From contig VCCP01000006.1 in the NCBI GenBank assembly GCA_005765155.1, forward strand, positions 2,244,501 to 2,308,500: a stretch of DNA of 64,000 nucleotides. Direction: 5' to 3'. Both the position numbers and the translations under genes were made by a program. Shown here one piece after another: positions 1-12,304 of the stretch. This stretch comes from Zelopaecilomyces penicillatus (lineage: Eukaryota; Ascomycota; Sordariomycetes; Hypocreales; Pseudodiploosporaceae). The notes under the pieces are model-generated. The model was given only the letters and a program-made list of their open reading frames with translations, was not told the DNA's origin and searched no databases. Position 1 is the first letter of the stretch. Every line of letters begins with the position of its first letter.

Positions 1-36
1 GATAGCTGACTGGAAATCCAAGAGATCAAAACTTAC

Positions 37-790
37 GCTCTTCACGTGCTCGGTCTTTGGCGGCAAGAATGCGCTTGGATTCTTTCCATACAAACTCGCT
101 GTGTTGTTGGCTGTATTTGTAGGCTTTATTGACTTTTTTGACAATGTTGATATACAGAGTGTCGACAAGCTCTTTGACCTCGTTTGTTTTAGGATTGAGT
201 ATAAAAACAAGGTTAAACATGGTCATTGAGCTGCGCTTCTCATCGTCTCCGTCATCTTTTTTGTTTTCCTTGTCCTTTGACACATCACTCTGGTTGAGAT
301 GTGAGGAGATATCAGATTCGTTAGGGACATTCAGGTCATCGGCATCCCTGGCAGCCTTTGCTTTCTTAGGTTTTTTCCATTTGCCATTCTCGGGGACATG
401 TATGGGATATGAGATACAGTGCAGGGGATCAAGAGATAACTGGAACAGCTTCTTGTCGTAGGATCGAGCCGGGGTGAGAATACCTGCAAGATCGCGAGTT
501 GGGAAGCCAGCAACGTGCTCCCATGGAACAATTCGGGTGCCTGTCTCAGTCATGAGATGGTCATCATGGGCGCGATGAGTATCAAGCGACTCCCCAACGA
601 TGTTTAGGCTATCGGACTGTGAAAGACGCTCAAAGAGTATGTCCTCGAGGTCGATTGCCTCAGCCTTGGCTGGTGAATTGGACACGGGTTGTACATTGGG
701 CGGGTAGTGGAAGACGAAAGCAGGACCATCGCGTGAGCGGTTGATAATAAGAGCGACGGCGAGGAAATTGTCACTATTGACGCACGACAT
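37..790 (-). CDS. NPR3: NPR3-like nitrogen permease regulator, 5' exon only (truncated by window edge)
   Basis: The first exon starts at 790 and ends at 37, where a GTAAGT donor (36-31) opens an intron; the rest of the gene lies left of the window. The visible 251 residues begin with the hydrophobic strand typical of NPR3 (FLAVALIINRSRDGPAFVFH), followed by a YPP turn, an acidic/lysine-rich low-complexity loop around residues 150-185, and a stretch MTMFNLVFILN that looks like a second longin-type strand. In yeast and animals NPR3/NPRL3 pairs with NPR2 in the SEACIT/GATOR1 complex at the vacuole, a GTPase-activating complex that turns TORC1 off during amino-acid shortage; that role is inferred by family. 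The gene is divergent from the ethanolamine kinase 2.5 kb away. Family identity is fairly secure; completeness cannot be judged. Confidence 0.85.
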
Positions 791-1167
791 TGCCGCTGTT
801 GGAAGTGCCAGGCCGGCGAGTTACATGATGAGCATTGGTTGTGACCAAGGGAAGTTGGAGCGTAAGCGGGGTGGCTAGTTGTTGTAGGACCAGCGCCGTT
901 AAGATGGACCAGATAGGCACTGTCTCTCTAGCAATTAGATATCCCGTATGAGCCAAGTGCGTACTATAGCCGATCTCAGACGGATATATCAGGAGTATGA
1001 TGTATCTTGAGATGCCAGGATGACTCGCATCCAGCACGCCTAAGAGCGAACGATGAGGCGCGTTATTAGTGACTGTTTCTGCTGGGTAAGTGCTGACTAA
1101 CACTCCGTTTATCTGTCCAGTAGGCTCCTGGGGGAAGACTTGGTTAGTGGCAAAGTGCCTCTGGGGA

Positions 1168-1199
1168 TGAAATGTATAGTAGTTTGAAAATACATTTCA
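1168..1199. repeat. 10-bp perfect inverted repeat (hairpin)
   Basis: TGAAATGTAT at 1168-1177 is followed after a 12-nt loop by its exact reverse complement at 1190-1199. It lies in an AT-rich intergenic patch upstream of NPR3. The function is unknown; it may be chance in AT-rich DNA. Confidence 0.55.
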
Positions 1200-2315
1200 C
1201 AAAGCTTCGAAAATATTAAAAATATGCTAAATCTATTTATACTACAGACGGCTATCTCACTTAGAAATGGATTTCTCTCTACCTGTTAATATTATTTTTG
1301 TAACTGGAGTTAAACATGTAAACGCAATATGTTGTCGTCGTAGATTCCTGGCAGCGCACCAAGTTTGAAAGGAATGCCCAGCTCTCGCATGTCCAGTAAC
1401 TGATACCAGGCCCGCAAGCATTTTTCTGTGCAGTTCAATGTATCTTTTCGGTTGTTGATGGCGCATCTTCTCCACTTTCAGATTCTTCACCCAAGGTGGG
1501 CAGAAAGAGGGGGAAAAGAAGGGTCCTACCAAACTGCTTCAACGTCCCACCCCGTCCGTGTTTGCTAACCCTGTTTGTGTTATATCATTGTGATTATTGT
1601 GTGCTCCAGTCAGATGGTTATGTAGCAGATACCTCGGGATGCTCCGCCAACAGCATTGCCTCCTCCTTCGCACGGGGGTCCTCGAACTGACAACTTACTA
1701 CGATCCTCTTCTCCCTTGTGGCTCTAGATTTTCTTACTGGGCTGCCTCCTCCTCCTCTTCCAAGCCTCTACGATACACCGCGTTGCTTCTTTAGGACGGG
1801 CCACAGTGACCAGTGGCATTTCCTGTCCCTTTAATACCCACAAGCCCCCTTTCACGTAGGCGGTGAAGCTAGCGGGGTCATCTCAAGCACCGTGTCTAAT
1901 AGTTCTCAAACGTCCAACAGAGGCCGTAGTAATTTCAGGTACCCGGCAGCTGGGCTTCTTGCGGGGCCGGTCTTTACGGGCTCTTGAGACATGTGGACAG
2001 GGACACATGGCTGCGAAATAAATTGCCTACTCCCTGCCTAGTTGGTGGCTAGTGCCGCCTGCACATAATGTCGTGTGCCCCAACAAAAACTGAAAAGAGA
2101 CCAGACTGCAAATCAACAGTGGGATAGGAGTACAAAAAAGCATGTGCTAATAATGCCCATCAGGGTTGATGCAGCAAGGCCGTAAGTGTTGCACCACAAC
2201 ACGGAGAGGTTTTACAGAGCAAACGATGCTACTTTTAATCCACCACCGTAAAACAAACAAACATCTTGATTCTGTCACTATTGGTACGCATGGAGACCTT
2301 TCTTATCGCAAGGCT

Positions 2316-2340
2316 GGGGGGGGGGGGGGGGAGGGGGGGG
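2316..2340 (+). repeat. G-run G16-A-G8
   Basis: Sixteen consecutive G residues (2316-2331), one A, then eight more G. On the + strand this could fold as a G-quadruplex; it is also a slippage-prone homopolymer, so the exact length is uncertain. It lies about 960 bp upstream of the ethanolamine kinase start. Confidence 0.85.
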
Positions 2341-3301
2341 ATGCACAGAGGGGGGACCCTTTTGCCACCTCAAAACCTGGCCCGCTGTCTCGATCGCGTA
2401 TCCGGGGCATACCAAGAATGGCAAATCAACGGACACTCCTTTTGACAAGCAGGATGTTGTAATGATGATACGCCGCTGTACATGTCATTTTATATTACTG
2501 AGGTGCCCAATCAAGCCAAGTAGGACTGTACATTTATGTATTCCTAGAGTGCCATGATTCCGTCATCCGTGGCGATACGTTCCCACTCACATGTAGTACA
2601 GCACTAACACAGAATCAAAGCACCCCTTGCCCAATGGTCGTGGTATTACTACAGAGAAAAACACCAAATCGCTTCCAGGGCAGATAGGGCTAGTATTACT
2701 AGGGTACTGCGTTGTTCAATGCCTAGGAGATGACCACATCGCACAACCGTAGATGGCGCTACACCATTAGCCTGGCCTGCAGCCCCCCTGTGGCTTCTTC
2801 ACATGGGGCAGCAGTTTTGGCTGCTGCTTCCGCCCGTGCCCAGACACTCAGGGTCGGCCCACTCCACCCTCCTCCAAGCAACAACCCTCTTTGAAAGTTC
2901 TAGGAGGGCAACAGGTCGTGTGCGTTTTGTCTTCTCTCTGTAACTTTTCGCCCTCACCTGCAACCATCCACTCTCGACTTATTACACGCTCACTCCACCA
3001 TTCTCTGGCCTCAAAGACTCCGCCAATCCAGACCAGCAGTTGCTGTTCCGTATCGTGCTTTGCCGGGTTCGCTTATTGAGCCTCACCACCACCACCCCGC
3101 AGGAAAAGCTCGCTCCTGTATTCGTACATAGTTAGATGAGAGCACCCCTGAACCGTGCCATTTGAGACTCTTCATCACCTCAGCCAAACCAGAGACCCCC
3201 CACCATACCGGGAGCCTCAAATCCGGCATCTCTTTTCTCTCTATCTCTCTCTCTCACACCTTGATCTGTCTGTCTGACAAGCACCAAAAAACCCACCCAT
3301 C

Positions 3302-4637
3302 ATGTCACCCGCCGCTGTTAATGGCGCCCATGGCCACGTCCGGTTTCTACCCATCGCCTATGATAGCAATGACTCGCAAAACTCCGCGTCAAAGCTCATC
3401 CTCACCCTTATGCCTCAGTGGACCAGCGACGACTCCAACGTTGACTTCATCCGCTTCACCGATGGCATCACCAACACCCTACTCAAGGCAGTAAACCGGC
3501 GCCCCGGCCTGACTAAGGCTGACCTTGACCGTGAGGCTGTCTTGCTTCGAGCCTACGGCAACGGCACTGCTGTCCTGATTGATCGTGAGCGAGAGGCGGC
3601 CAACCACGAGCTGCTCATGAAGCACGGTCTTGCACCGGATCTCTTGGCCCGGTTTGCCAACGGCATGCTCTACCGCTTCATCAGCGGCACTGTCGCGCAG
3701 GCTTCAGACCTATCCGACCCGGCAATCTTGGCGGCTGTCGCCCGTCGATTAGCCCAGTGGCATGCCACAGTGCCTTGTATTCCTGACCAATCCATGCTTG
3801 CAGATGTGGAAACGGTCGCCAACGGCAATGACCAAGCCATCAGCAACGACAAAGCCCTGATCGCAAAAGCAGCCGTTGGCAAGCCTCCCCCCAACTTGTG
3901 GACGACAATGCAGAAGTGGATCCTGGCGTTGCCGACTGATACAGAGGCCCAGCGCGAGAGACAGGCTCTTTTGCAGAACGAGTACGAGGAGATGCGGCAG
4001 AAGCTCAGTCAACGGCCAGGACTAGGTCGGGACGGGGTATGTAGACCAACAGCCTTTCATGGCGCATCTTTGACACAAATGGCTATTGATGAATGACGAA
4101 GCAAATAAATGTGAGAATCATAGCTAACAGTGTATGTAGCTGGTGTTTGCCCACTGCGACCTACTCAGCGCCAATATCATCATTCACCGCGAAGCCGGCG
4201 AGGAGCTGACGGTAAGCTTCATCGATTATGAGTACGCAACACCATCACCAGCGGCCTTTGATGTTGCGAACCATTTCGCTGAGTGGGCCGGATACGATTG
4301 TGACTATTCGGCGGTTCCCACACACCCACAGCGACTGGCCTTCATTCGTGATTATATCAAGTCATACGCCAAGCAAGCAGATGATGGTATGGATGTGGAG
4401 GAAGAAGTGCAGAAGCTTATGCACGAAGTTGATGTATATCGTGGCGTGCCTGGATTCTATTGGGGCATTTGGGCCTTGATTCAGGCCACCATCTCGCACA
4501 TCGCCTTCGACTATGCCTCGTATGCCGAATCACGATTGGGGGAGTACTGGGCGTATAAGGCTGAGGACGATGGCAGCCGCGCGGCGTCAGGCAAGGAGAT
4601 GCCGCTTCGTGAGAAGACCTGGTCTCGTACCGAATGA
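3302..4637 (+). CDS. Ethanolamine kinase (choline/ethanolamine kinase family)
   Basis: Two exons, 3302-4036 and 4140-4637, joined in phase 0 across a 103-nt intron (donor GTATGT, CTAAC branch, acceptor TAG); product 410 aa. It catalyses ATP-dependent phosphorylation of ethanolamine (possibly also choline), the first step of the CDP-ethanolamine (Kennedy) route to phosphatidylethanolamine, in the cytosol. The catalytic Brenner motif starts right after the intron (FAHCDLLSANIII, H250, D252, N257), and the family signature FIDYEYATPS with the metal-binding aspartate D274 follows. The N-terminal lobe carries DGITNTLLKAV and the loop YGNGTAVLIDRE. Length suits fungal ethanolamine kinases. The His-Cys-Asp form of the motif instead of the usual His-Asn-Asp is noteworthy. 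The start has good context (CATCATGTC) after a CT-rich leader. Ethanolamine rather than choline specificity is a judgement from overall similarity. Confidence 0.9.
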
Positions 4638-5463
4638 GGGCATTTAATTGCGAGAAAAAGCTTGAGAGAGTTCAAGAAATACATGGGGACTTGCCTCACT
4701 AGCATCAACCGCATAGGTGATGGCGAATTCTGGTGGAGGGGCCGGAGAAGGAAAAACGATGAGCTACGCTTTTGAGGACATGGGCGCGGGCGCTGGCGTT
4801 GGTTGGCGTTTAGACATGACATCAATACAGACCCTCGAGGCGAGCGTAAAGCTGTGGCACCTTTGGGGCGGAAAGAAACTGCGGAATGGCAAGGACATTT
4901 GGGCAGCCATTCAACATGAGCTACATGCAATATGAATATAACGGCTATAGCATACAGTACACTTATTAATAATCAAGAAACAATGTTAAGATATATAAAG
5001 ATCAGGGACATAATGGACACTTTACTTGAGGTGATGGCATACTATATACGCAAGGACTTGCGGATACGATTTCCGATTTGCCGGTACATCAACAAAGCAA
5101 CAAAACTTGGTCGCATTTGTTCTGTCTCATACGGGGCAAGCGAGCAGCTAGGATGCAGCGTGTTTCCTGCACGGCCTAACTGATGCAGCACGATTGTACA
5201 TGAACGCGTCCTGTTTTGGCAGTCCCGAGGAGTGGAGGGCGTGTGAAAACCTCAGCTGCTCTGCCAGGATAATTATTGGAGAGAGGCGTTCGTCAAGTGA
5301 CGAAACTGTCTTGGAGAACGAGGTCAGGCCCATTCGCAGATGCAGATCTCCCTTCTGCAATCGAAGTGTCTATGAACACGAACGTGAACAGTGAAACTGA
5401 GGGGCTGCATAAGTAGGGAGAGAGTGCAAAGAAGACATGATCCAGATGATTAAGACATGTGGA

Positions 5464-5514
<51 letters not shown>

Positions 5515-7588
5515 CATCCATGCATTGTATATGTGCCAACCTTGGGTGGTGGCTCCAAGTCAACCTGGTGGGGGCGGGCGAGCGGTGACAGTTTTTGTAG
5601 GTGAGGACAGGGAGGAAACGGAAGGATCCTCCTCCGCTAAACTGGAATTGCTTGGGATACGTTGTTGAACGACATATTACTGCAGTGCTTTATATAAACT
5701 GCTGAATGTGTCTGTCTGGATTACCATCTACTACTATACAGAGTAGTAAGATACCAATTGACGTCAAATGTTAACGTGCACCTCCTCCATAGACAGCGCC
5801 ATTCTGACAATTTCAGCATTTCCGCTATCAAAATGTAGTTGTTTCTTGCTGTACCATGTCGTTGGTTTGTTATTAGTACGTAGCTTCGTATATGCTTGTC
5901 AGCAGCAACTCCATTATTAGGGATTGACCATATTAGCTCTGCCTCGGAGTTTTGATGCCGACTTTTTCTACTCCTTTGACTGGCTCGCTTTTAAGACAGC
6001 TGACTAACGAGAAACAGGGTTTTTCCCTTTGCCCACTTGCCACGCTCGCAACTGAGAGGAGAAGGGGGTTTCGTCCGTCTGAGACACAAGACACACAAAT
6101 ACTAATACAGCATAGGCTTGCTCCAATGGGTCGTGTAAAGTGGCATAAGCGCCGAGTGGACGCAGGGATGGGTTGGCGAGTGGCTGCTGTACTGGAATTA
6201 AATGCAAAGCGAACAGAGTAGTATTGAGCTTGCTGTTCATCATTAGTAGTCGTACAAAATCAAGTCGACCTCTTTCATATCGCTTTCTTCCAATATGGAC
6301 AACTCAAAATATTACAGGTCACTCTGCCGGGTTCGGGGAGGAGGGGATTGCAGGCTGTAGTCTGTTTCTAGGCGCCGTCTCTGCCAGACCCCTACAGCCT
6401 AATGGCACTCTGCCGACAGGCACTAAGGTACGGAGTACTGCAAAGACACATCCCCCGTATTTTACTCGTATGGCGCGCCGCCGCCCTCAAGCAAGAGCTT
6501 GTAGGTACTTGGGTGCACAATTTGGCAGGCAAGATACCTCATAGTACCGCAAGTGCCCCCCACTGGCACTTGGACTACAGACGGGCGCTAGCGCTGGCAA
6601 ACCAGCGGGCCAGGTTTTAACTTATTGAGGCACTCCGTCCAGTCATCCTACAGCACTTGTATCCTAGCCCCGTTTGCTACAAGCTGCCCCGTCTACTACA
6701 CGCAATCTGACCCGTCCCTTCAGACGTGTTAGGCGTCGGGTGTTGATTACTATGGGTTGCTTGTTCGTCACTTGCAGTCCCCTACTCGCTGCCCAGCACA
6801 AGGCGAAGGGGGGGCCCTCCCACTAACAATCCCGAGTCGCTCAGGCCATTTCCGTTGCCGTGCGCTGCCACACCCTCGTTCGTACCTTCTACAGACACGT
6901 TAGCACTAAGTTAGTCCTCGGTACGGAGTACGTACCAGCCATTAGTACCATTATCTGCATGGGTGCTGGCGACCTGTAGTGGCAGCGTTACAGCATCAGG
7001 TTGCATTTTCTAAAGAAATTTTTTTTTTTGCCTTACCCTTCTCTGCGAAGTACCGTGGCATTATTTACCGTCCGTGGCAGCAACCAGCAGCGGAGACGAG
7101 AGTGAATGAAGAAGCAAACCGGTGCAAAAGGCCAGAGGCGGGTTTGCTTGTTCCAGGAAGTTGACCACTGATCAGACGCAGAAACGGCAACAGCGAGAGA
7201 GGGCCTGGGCAGTGCTGGACGAGTGGGCACGGTAAGCCTGGCTGGCTAATGGGCGAGAGACGTCGCTGGCCGTCCTCACTGAATCGCTCACTTGCTCACG
7301 CTCATCCTCTCTTGCCCTCCCGTCTCTCTCTGCTTCCTCTTCCTCTTCCCTCCCCCCCACACACAAAACCCATCACCCCCCGTCCAGCTGTGCTGCCCAT
7401 CACGAAGGGACAGACGGCCAGCGTCCGGAGAAGGTCCCTTTGCGCACCGCGCGCGCGTCATGGACATCGCACTCTCGCCGCGGCCCGGACGCATGTCCCG
7501 CAATTGTTGACCAAGTCCGCCCGAGTCGGAGGCTGCCCCAGGTCCGGCCAGAGCAGCAACGGCGCGCGACGCCAACCGCAGCGCCACC
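4638..7588. other. Intergenic region, kinase 3' end and leader of the C2H2 regulator
   Basis: No convincing gene in this 2.95 kb. It holds a (GA)n microsatellite at 5468-5510, a poly-T run near 7018-7029, two copies of TACGGAGTA (6429-6437, 6922-6930) and, just before the next gene, a GC- and CT-rich leader (7250-7588). Open frames in it look like chance products of GC-rich sequence. Confidence 0.6.
5468..5510. repeat. (GA)n microsatellite
   Basis: About 21 uninterrupted GA units, preceded by an imperfect GGAGAGGGAG lead-in. It is intergenic, between the ethanolamine kinase and the C2H2 regulator. GA tracts are polymorphic and can bind GAGA-type factors, but no function is visible here. Confidence 0.95.
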
Positions 7589-10500
7589 ATGCCTGGCCCT
7601 GATGCCCATCTCGCCCATCTCGCCCATCAAGATGGCGAGGCCGCCCTTATCCGCCAACTTCTTGACCAGCAATCAGCCATCCAAGCACGCCTAGCAGGCT
7701 TGCTGAGTGCCCGGCGGCTCGAGCAGGCACGACTGCAACGCCAGCAGCAGCATGGCTTCGATCTGCCCCGGGAACTTGGCATGTTGCGTCACAAAATTGG
7801 CGTCCTTGAGGCTGTAGCTGATCATCATGGTGCGTCATCCTCTTCGTTTGCCCGTTGCCGTTTCTTATGTACCACTATCCTCAATTCTGTGATATGTCTC
7901 CTGTGGCACGCGTGCCTTCTTTGTCTCACCTTCCCGGAGGTCTTGGTCTCGTAGGAGATAGTAGTGTTGGTAGCCGTCCTTGCCTGAGCCACGGACCTCA
8001 AAACACCCCCAAAGTCTAGACCCTTGCCAGCTGTCCAAACCATTGCTGATAGAAAACAATATGTCTCTCAGGCCTATCACCCCGCGACCTTCCCATCTTG
8101 TCTAACATAGAGGAGGCGCGCGCAATCCAGTACCGTTGTGAGTGCCTTGAGGCTGCTTGCAGCCAGCATTGTAAGTCCACACCTTGCCATACGGCTTGAC
8201 CCATTCAGCCCTCAAGTCTTTCCTAGCACTGCTACTATATTTACCGCCATCGTCATGGTTACCGCCCAACAACTTAGCTGATGTGACATATTAGGCATCG
8301 ACGTTATTGAACCTCTAAAACTATCCGCTCGTTCAGCGCCACCAGGATTTGCGCCATGGCTGGATAAGCATTTAGAGCTGCATGATCTTGTACTTCGTCA
8401 AGACCATTCACGGAACCAAGGCGCCAAATTTCGTCTTAACTCACTGCCTTCTCTCAAGTGCTGGGAAGACAACTGTATACACTATGTGTATGGACTCTCC
8501 GATACGTCACAACTCGACTGCCATATTCAGACTCACATTCCATACGCCAACGGGAACTCTGGGTCTTTAAGATCCCAAGATCCTGCATCACATCATGAGC
8601 GGGAATCGCCCCACTCTAAGCATGATGTATCGATGGCTTTGAGGCCATCATCGCCTGTTCAACATCCCCGCCTCTCAGCACTCCCTAAACTTCCTCCTCT
8701 CACTATACCTTCCTCATCTGATCATCAGAGGGAGTCTCCACTTAGCAACACGCTTGCTAGCGCCCGCATCAAGATCGACAGCGGCTTTGACGATGCTGAG
8801 AGCCAGTCCGTTCTGCCGCCTTTGAAGAGAAGTAGAATTGGTGAACCATCTCGCCTTGAGTCTATTGGAGAGCTCCGGCTTCTTCGTGAAACCCAGCGGT
8901 GTCTTCGTTGTAGCATTTCTAAAAAAGAGGTATGGCAACCCTACTGCTTTCAATTGACAGTCCTCGATTCTAATACGTGATGCCTCTCGTGTCTCCAGTG
9001 TGATAGGATGCAGTCCTGCTCATCTTGCTCAGAAATCCCGACATCAAGCACTGATGATCACTGGCATATTGTTGGTTGCTTTCGAGGTTCCATAACATCT
9101 TTCAAAGATATCCTACTACCAGGTATGGCAACATGATAAAGCGGTCTCTGGCAACTCTAAATGTGACAATTAGGTGCATCAATATGGCCGAAGCAAACAC
9201 AAACTCCAGTCATACCACCACTTGTGAAGTGGCAGAGTGTGAACAAATACCTATACTTAACCTATCCTCGCCTAGGTGATATTGCACGCACTGTCAAGGA
9301 CCATCGTGATCATGCCGATGATTTCTGGTTTTCTGGGCTAATGAGCCAGGGTTACAACGCGGCCAATTACAGGCCTTCTTACGGTGGAAATGCAAGTGAA
9401 GAGTCGCCGCCCATTTTATGTGTGCTCGCTGCCAGCTGGAACTGCCAAGAAACCTCGTACAATCTGCTTGAGCTTCTCCGCGGTAACGGCTATTTGTCAA
9501 GCTCACGAGAGGTAGAGGAATCAGCATATCCATTATTACATCGATCCAAACTACTCTTGCGCGAGGTTGCGTTTTACAGCATCCTACAATCGGATCCTGC
9601 TGTACAAGTAGGACCGAAACTTGTTCGCCAATCGCCAGTCACAGCTTTGGATTTGGATGACCATGTTCGCTCGCTTGATCAATGCACTGTCTGGTTTCTC
9701 CAGTCCTTTGAGTCGCTTTTCTCCCGGGGCTGCCATTTCCAGCCTCGAGAGTGGCTAGCTACCTTTTATGCGTTGTGCCTATTTAGTGTTACCCAAACAT
9801 TGCTCGTAGACATGCTCCCAGCATTTCTACCGAATAGCTCCTCACTAGAATCCTCTTGGGGCAATCACTCTCAAGCTATTCATAGTGTGTACAAGATTGT
9901 GGTGCAAATGTTCTCGGCAATGGGTCCAATGATTCTGGACACCCCGCCTGGCAACCTGAAGCCAGATGAGAGGTCTGCATATGAAATTGCTAATCGTGTT
10001 GTACGTCGGGAAACTTGGCCAGCACGAGGTATACATTCTAGCACCGAATTTTTGCTACATCTTGGAAGTGGTATGAACTCAATGATGGGTTTCAATGGAT
10101 TCATCAGACAGCGTCGAGTGGATAGGGCCAGGGAGACAAGCACCGCAACTCAAATGCGCGTGTTTCAGGCTGGCCAAGAGCCGTTGAGAGCGCCATCAGG
10201 CGCCTATATATCTTCACGCTCGAAACAGTCTTTAGACCCCCGTTCTGCCACATCTGATGATTTGGGCATGTCCCGGAATGGGTTTCCGGGCTCGTCTTGC
10301 CAGTCTCCTGCCGATCAGGAACGTACTAGACGACACACTGTCGCAGAGGCGCCATCACAGCCAAGATCTACACCACAAGGCTTTGGTTCCTCAAAATCTC
10401 CTTTGCGGTTACCACCCGTGTCACCACAGAACATCCCGGTAACGCGGGTGCATTGCGGGAAATGCACTGAATACCCCGAAGGATTCCGCGGCGATCATGA

Positions 10501-11626
10501 GCTGCGGCGTCACACAGAAGCCAAGCATGCGTCCCTGGTGAAACGTTGGATATGCACTGAGCCAGATAGCCATGTATTACCACATGTACGCCCGACTATC
10601 CCGCTTGCTGGTTGCAAAACTTGTGTAACCCAAAAACATTACGGGGCGTACTACAACGCTGCAGCACATCTTCGACGTGCTCACTTCAATCCCCAACGAG
10701 GAAGCAAGGCCAGTGGGGACTGGCCTCCTATGACAATACTCAAGGACTGGATGCGTGAAGTCCGGGTGCCTATCGACGTCGATGCTGACGATGATGGCGA
10801 CATTGGCTTGTCCAGTGCTGACGAGGATGAAATCGAACCGAAATCCTCAACAGTACATTCCCGGGTATATACTTCCGAGACTTTTGGGGCCCATGGCCTT
10901 CCAGGAGCATCATCTGTAGGTTCTCTAACCGCATCTCCCAACCCCAGTGACGATGTCGGCTCGTGGACGGCCAGCCAGAGAAGTCCTTTAAATAGACCTT
11001 TGCAGCCTTCGTTACTGCGACCTCAATCGATTTCGCCTCCCCTCTCTCAGTCTCGTCCTCGGCCATCAGCTGGCGAAAACCGTAGCCAGTGCCCCTACCC
11101 AGACTGCGGGCGTGTTTTTAAAGACCTAGCAGCGCACATGTTGACTCATCAAGAGGAGCGTCCCGAGAAGTGCCCCATCGAGACATGCGAGTACCACACC
11201 AAGGGCTTTGCCCGAAAGTATGACAAGAATCGCCATGCCTTGACTCACTATCGTGGTACCATGGTCTGTCCCTTTTGCCCTGGTGTCGGCTCGCCTTACG
11301 CAAAAGCGTTCAACCGTGCCGATGTGTTAAAAAGACATCTCGCCACAGCACACCAAGTCGAGCAGGCGGCAGCCCACGGCCGCTCTGGCTCTGGCAGTGG
11401 CAGCAGTGGGTCTCATACGTTGCCTGGCAGTGGTGTTGTCTCCGCCACTACCAGTACTCTTCCAGGAGCTGCTGGGGGTACTTGTTCAATCTGCGTCGGG
11501 CATTTTGGCACGCCGCAAGAGTTTTATTTGCATTTGGATGATTGTGTTTTAAGCGTCCTTGTGCCAACGGGAGGGAGAATAGCGAGCAAAACGACTCCGA
11601 TAATGTCGACGAATACGATGAAATGA
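7589..11626 (+). CDS. Large multi-module C2H2 zinc-finger protein (putative transcription regulator)
   Basis: Five exons join in frame: 7589-7829, 8072-8170, 8295-8929, 8999-9122, 9174-11626; product 1183 aa. The start has a strong context (GCCACCATGCC). Modules in order: a Gln/Arg/Leu-rich helix that looks coiled-coil (residues about 15-75); a finger-like CWEDNC...DCHIQTH motif; a serine/proline-rich stretch; a compact Cys cluster CLRC-x6-C-x5-C-x2-C split by intron 3; a long helical region without known domain; then at the C-terminus several C2H2 or C2H2-like fingers (HCGKCTEYPEGF..., CPYPDCGRVFKDLAAHMLTH, CPIETCEYH..., CPFCPGVG...). A Ser/Gly-rich tail precedes the final CSICVGHF. Domain content points to a nuclear DNA-binding regulator; target and pathway are unknown. 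The first three exons would be missed if only the long 3' frame were annotated. Exon junctions are inferred from phase and consensus, not from cDNA. Confidence 0.82.
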
Positions 11627-12304
11627 TAATGATACGTACACAAAGATATGTAATACACAAATTTGGAAGAATAGGTTTTTATTTAAAACAGATGCAGAAA
11701 GCAAAGACTACAGCATATATATCTCCAAGACGGAGGGAATGGAGGAAAGATGACAAAGGCCATATTTGGGCCAAATAGAGGGAGGAAGACCGGCTGATGT
11801 GAATCAATCTTGAACTCACATACATTCATTGGCGACAGAATTGTGGCGCGAATTGGTAAAAATGACGGTTGTATGCAAGACACACAAAAAAAAGAGGCGT
11901 ACAATGGATTTTACAAGGAGGCAGGCAAACCTATGGAGGTGGGACTTCAAGTATCTTAAACTGATTTATTACTCAATTCTTCTCCTATCAAAAACTAGTT
12001 TCCACTATTCTGTTCATCATTGATACCATTGTAGCAATAGCCTACGCAGAAAAACATGGAAACGAGTTGTTCTTATTCATCCTCATTCTCATTCTCATCA
12101 TCACTCATGATGCGAGTTAATCATGCCCAAAATCCAGTCAACATGAGATGCACTGCAAGCCCTTCGCCCAGTTCGATCTCCCAATTGTGTTCCAAAATAA
12201 CTCCTTAACCAACAAATATGCAAATTCGCCGCTTAAATATATTAGAATGCATCCAGACAAGCAAATAGACAAACAAAGCTATATCGTAATATACGTCGGT
12301 CGTC
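11627..12304. other. Convergent 3' intergenic region
   Basis: Shared 3' space of the C2H2 gene (+) and the MFS transporter (-). AT-rich, with AATAAA-like and polyA-rich stretches near 11670-11900 and a TCATCATTCTC-type CT repeat near 12075-12105. Nothing coding is seen. Confidence 0.6.

Larger units (their letters stand above)
791..3301. other. Divergent intergenic region between NPR3 and ethanolamine kinase
   Basis: Both neighbours are transcribed away from this 2.5 kb stretch, so it must hold two promoters. It contains an AT-rich patch near 1195-1260 with a short hairpin, a long G-run at 2316-2340 and, next to the kinase start, a pyrimidine-rich CT tract around 3230-3260 typical of fungal core promoters. 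Short open frames here have no coding character that I recognise. Confidence 0.6.

Noticed and set aside
774..1103. 110-codon minus-strand frame upstream of NPR3
   Set aside because: Overlaps the NPR3 start and leader, no family resemblance, composition not coding-like.
4511..4930. Frames on both strands over the 3' end of the ethanolamine kinase
   Set aside because: Located in the last exon and 3' flank; no homology or coding character.
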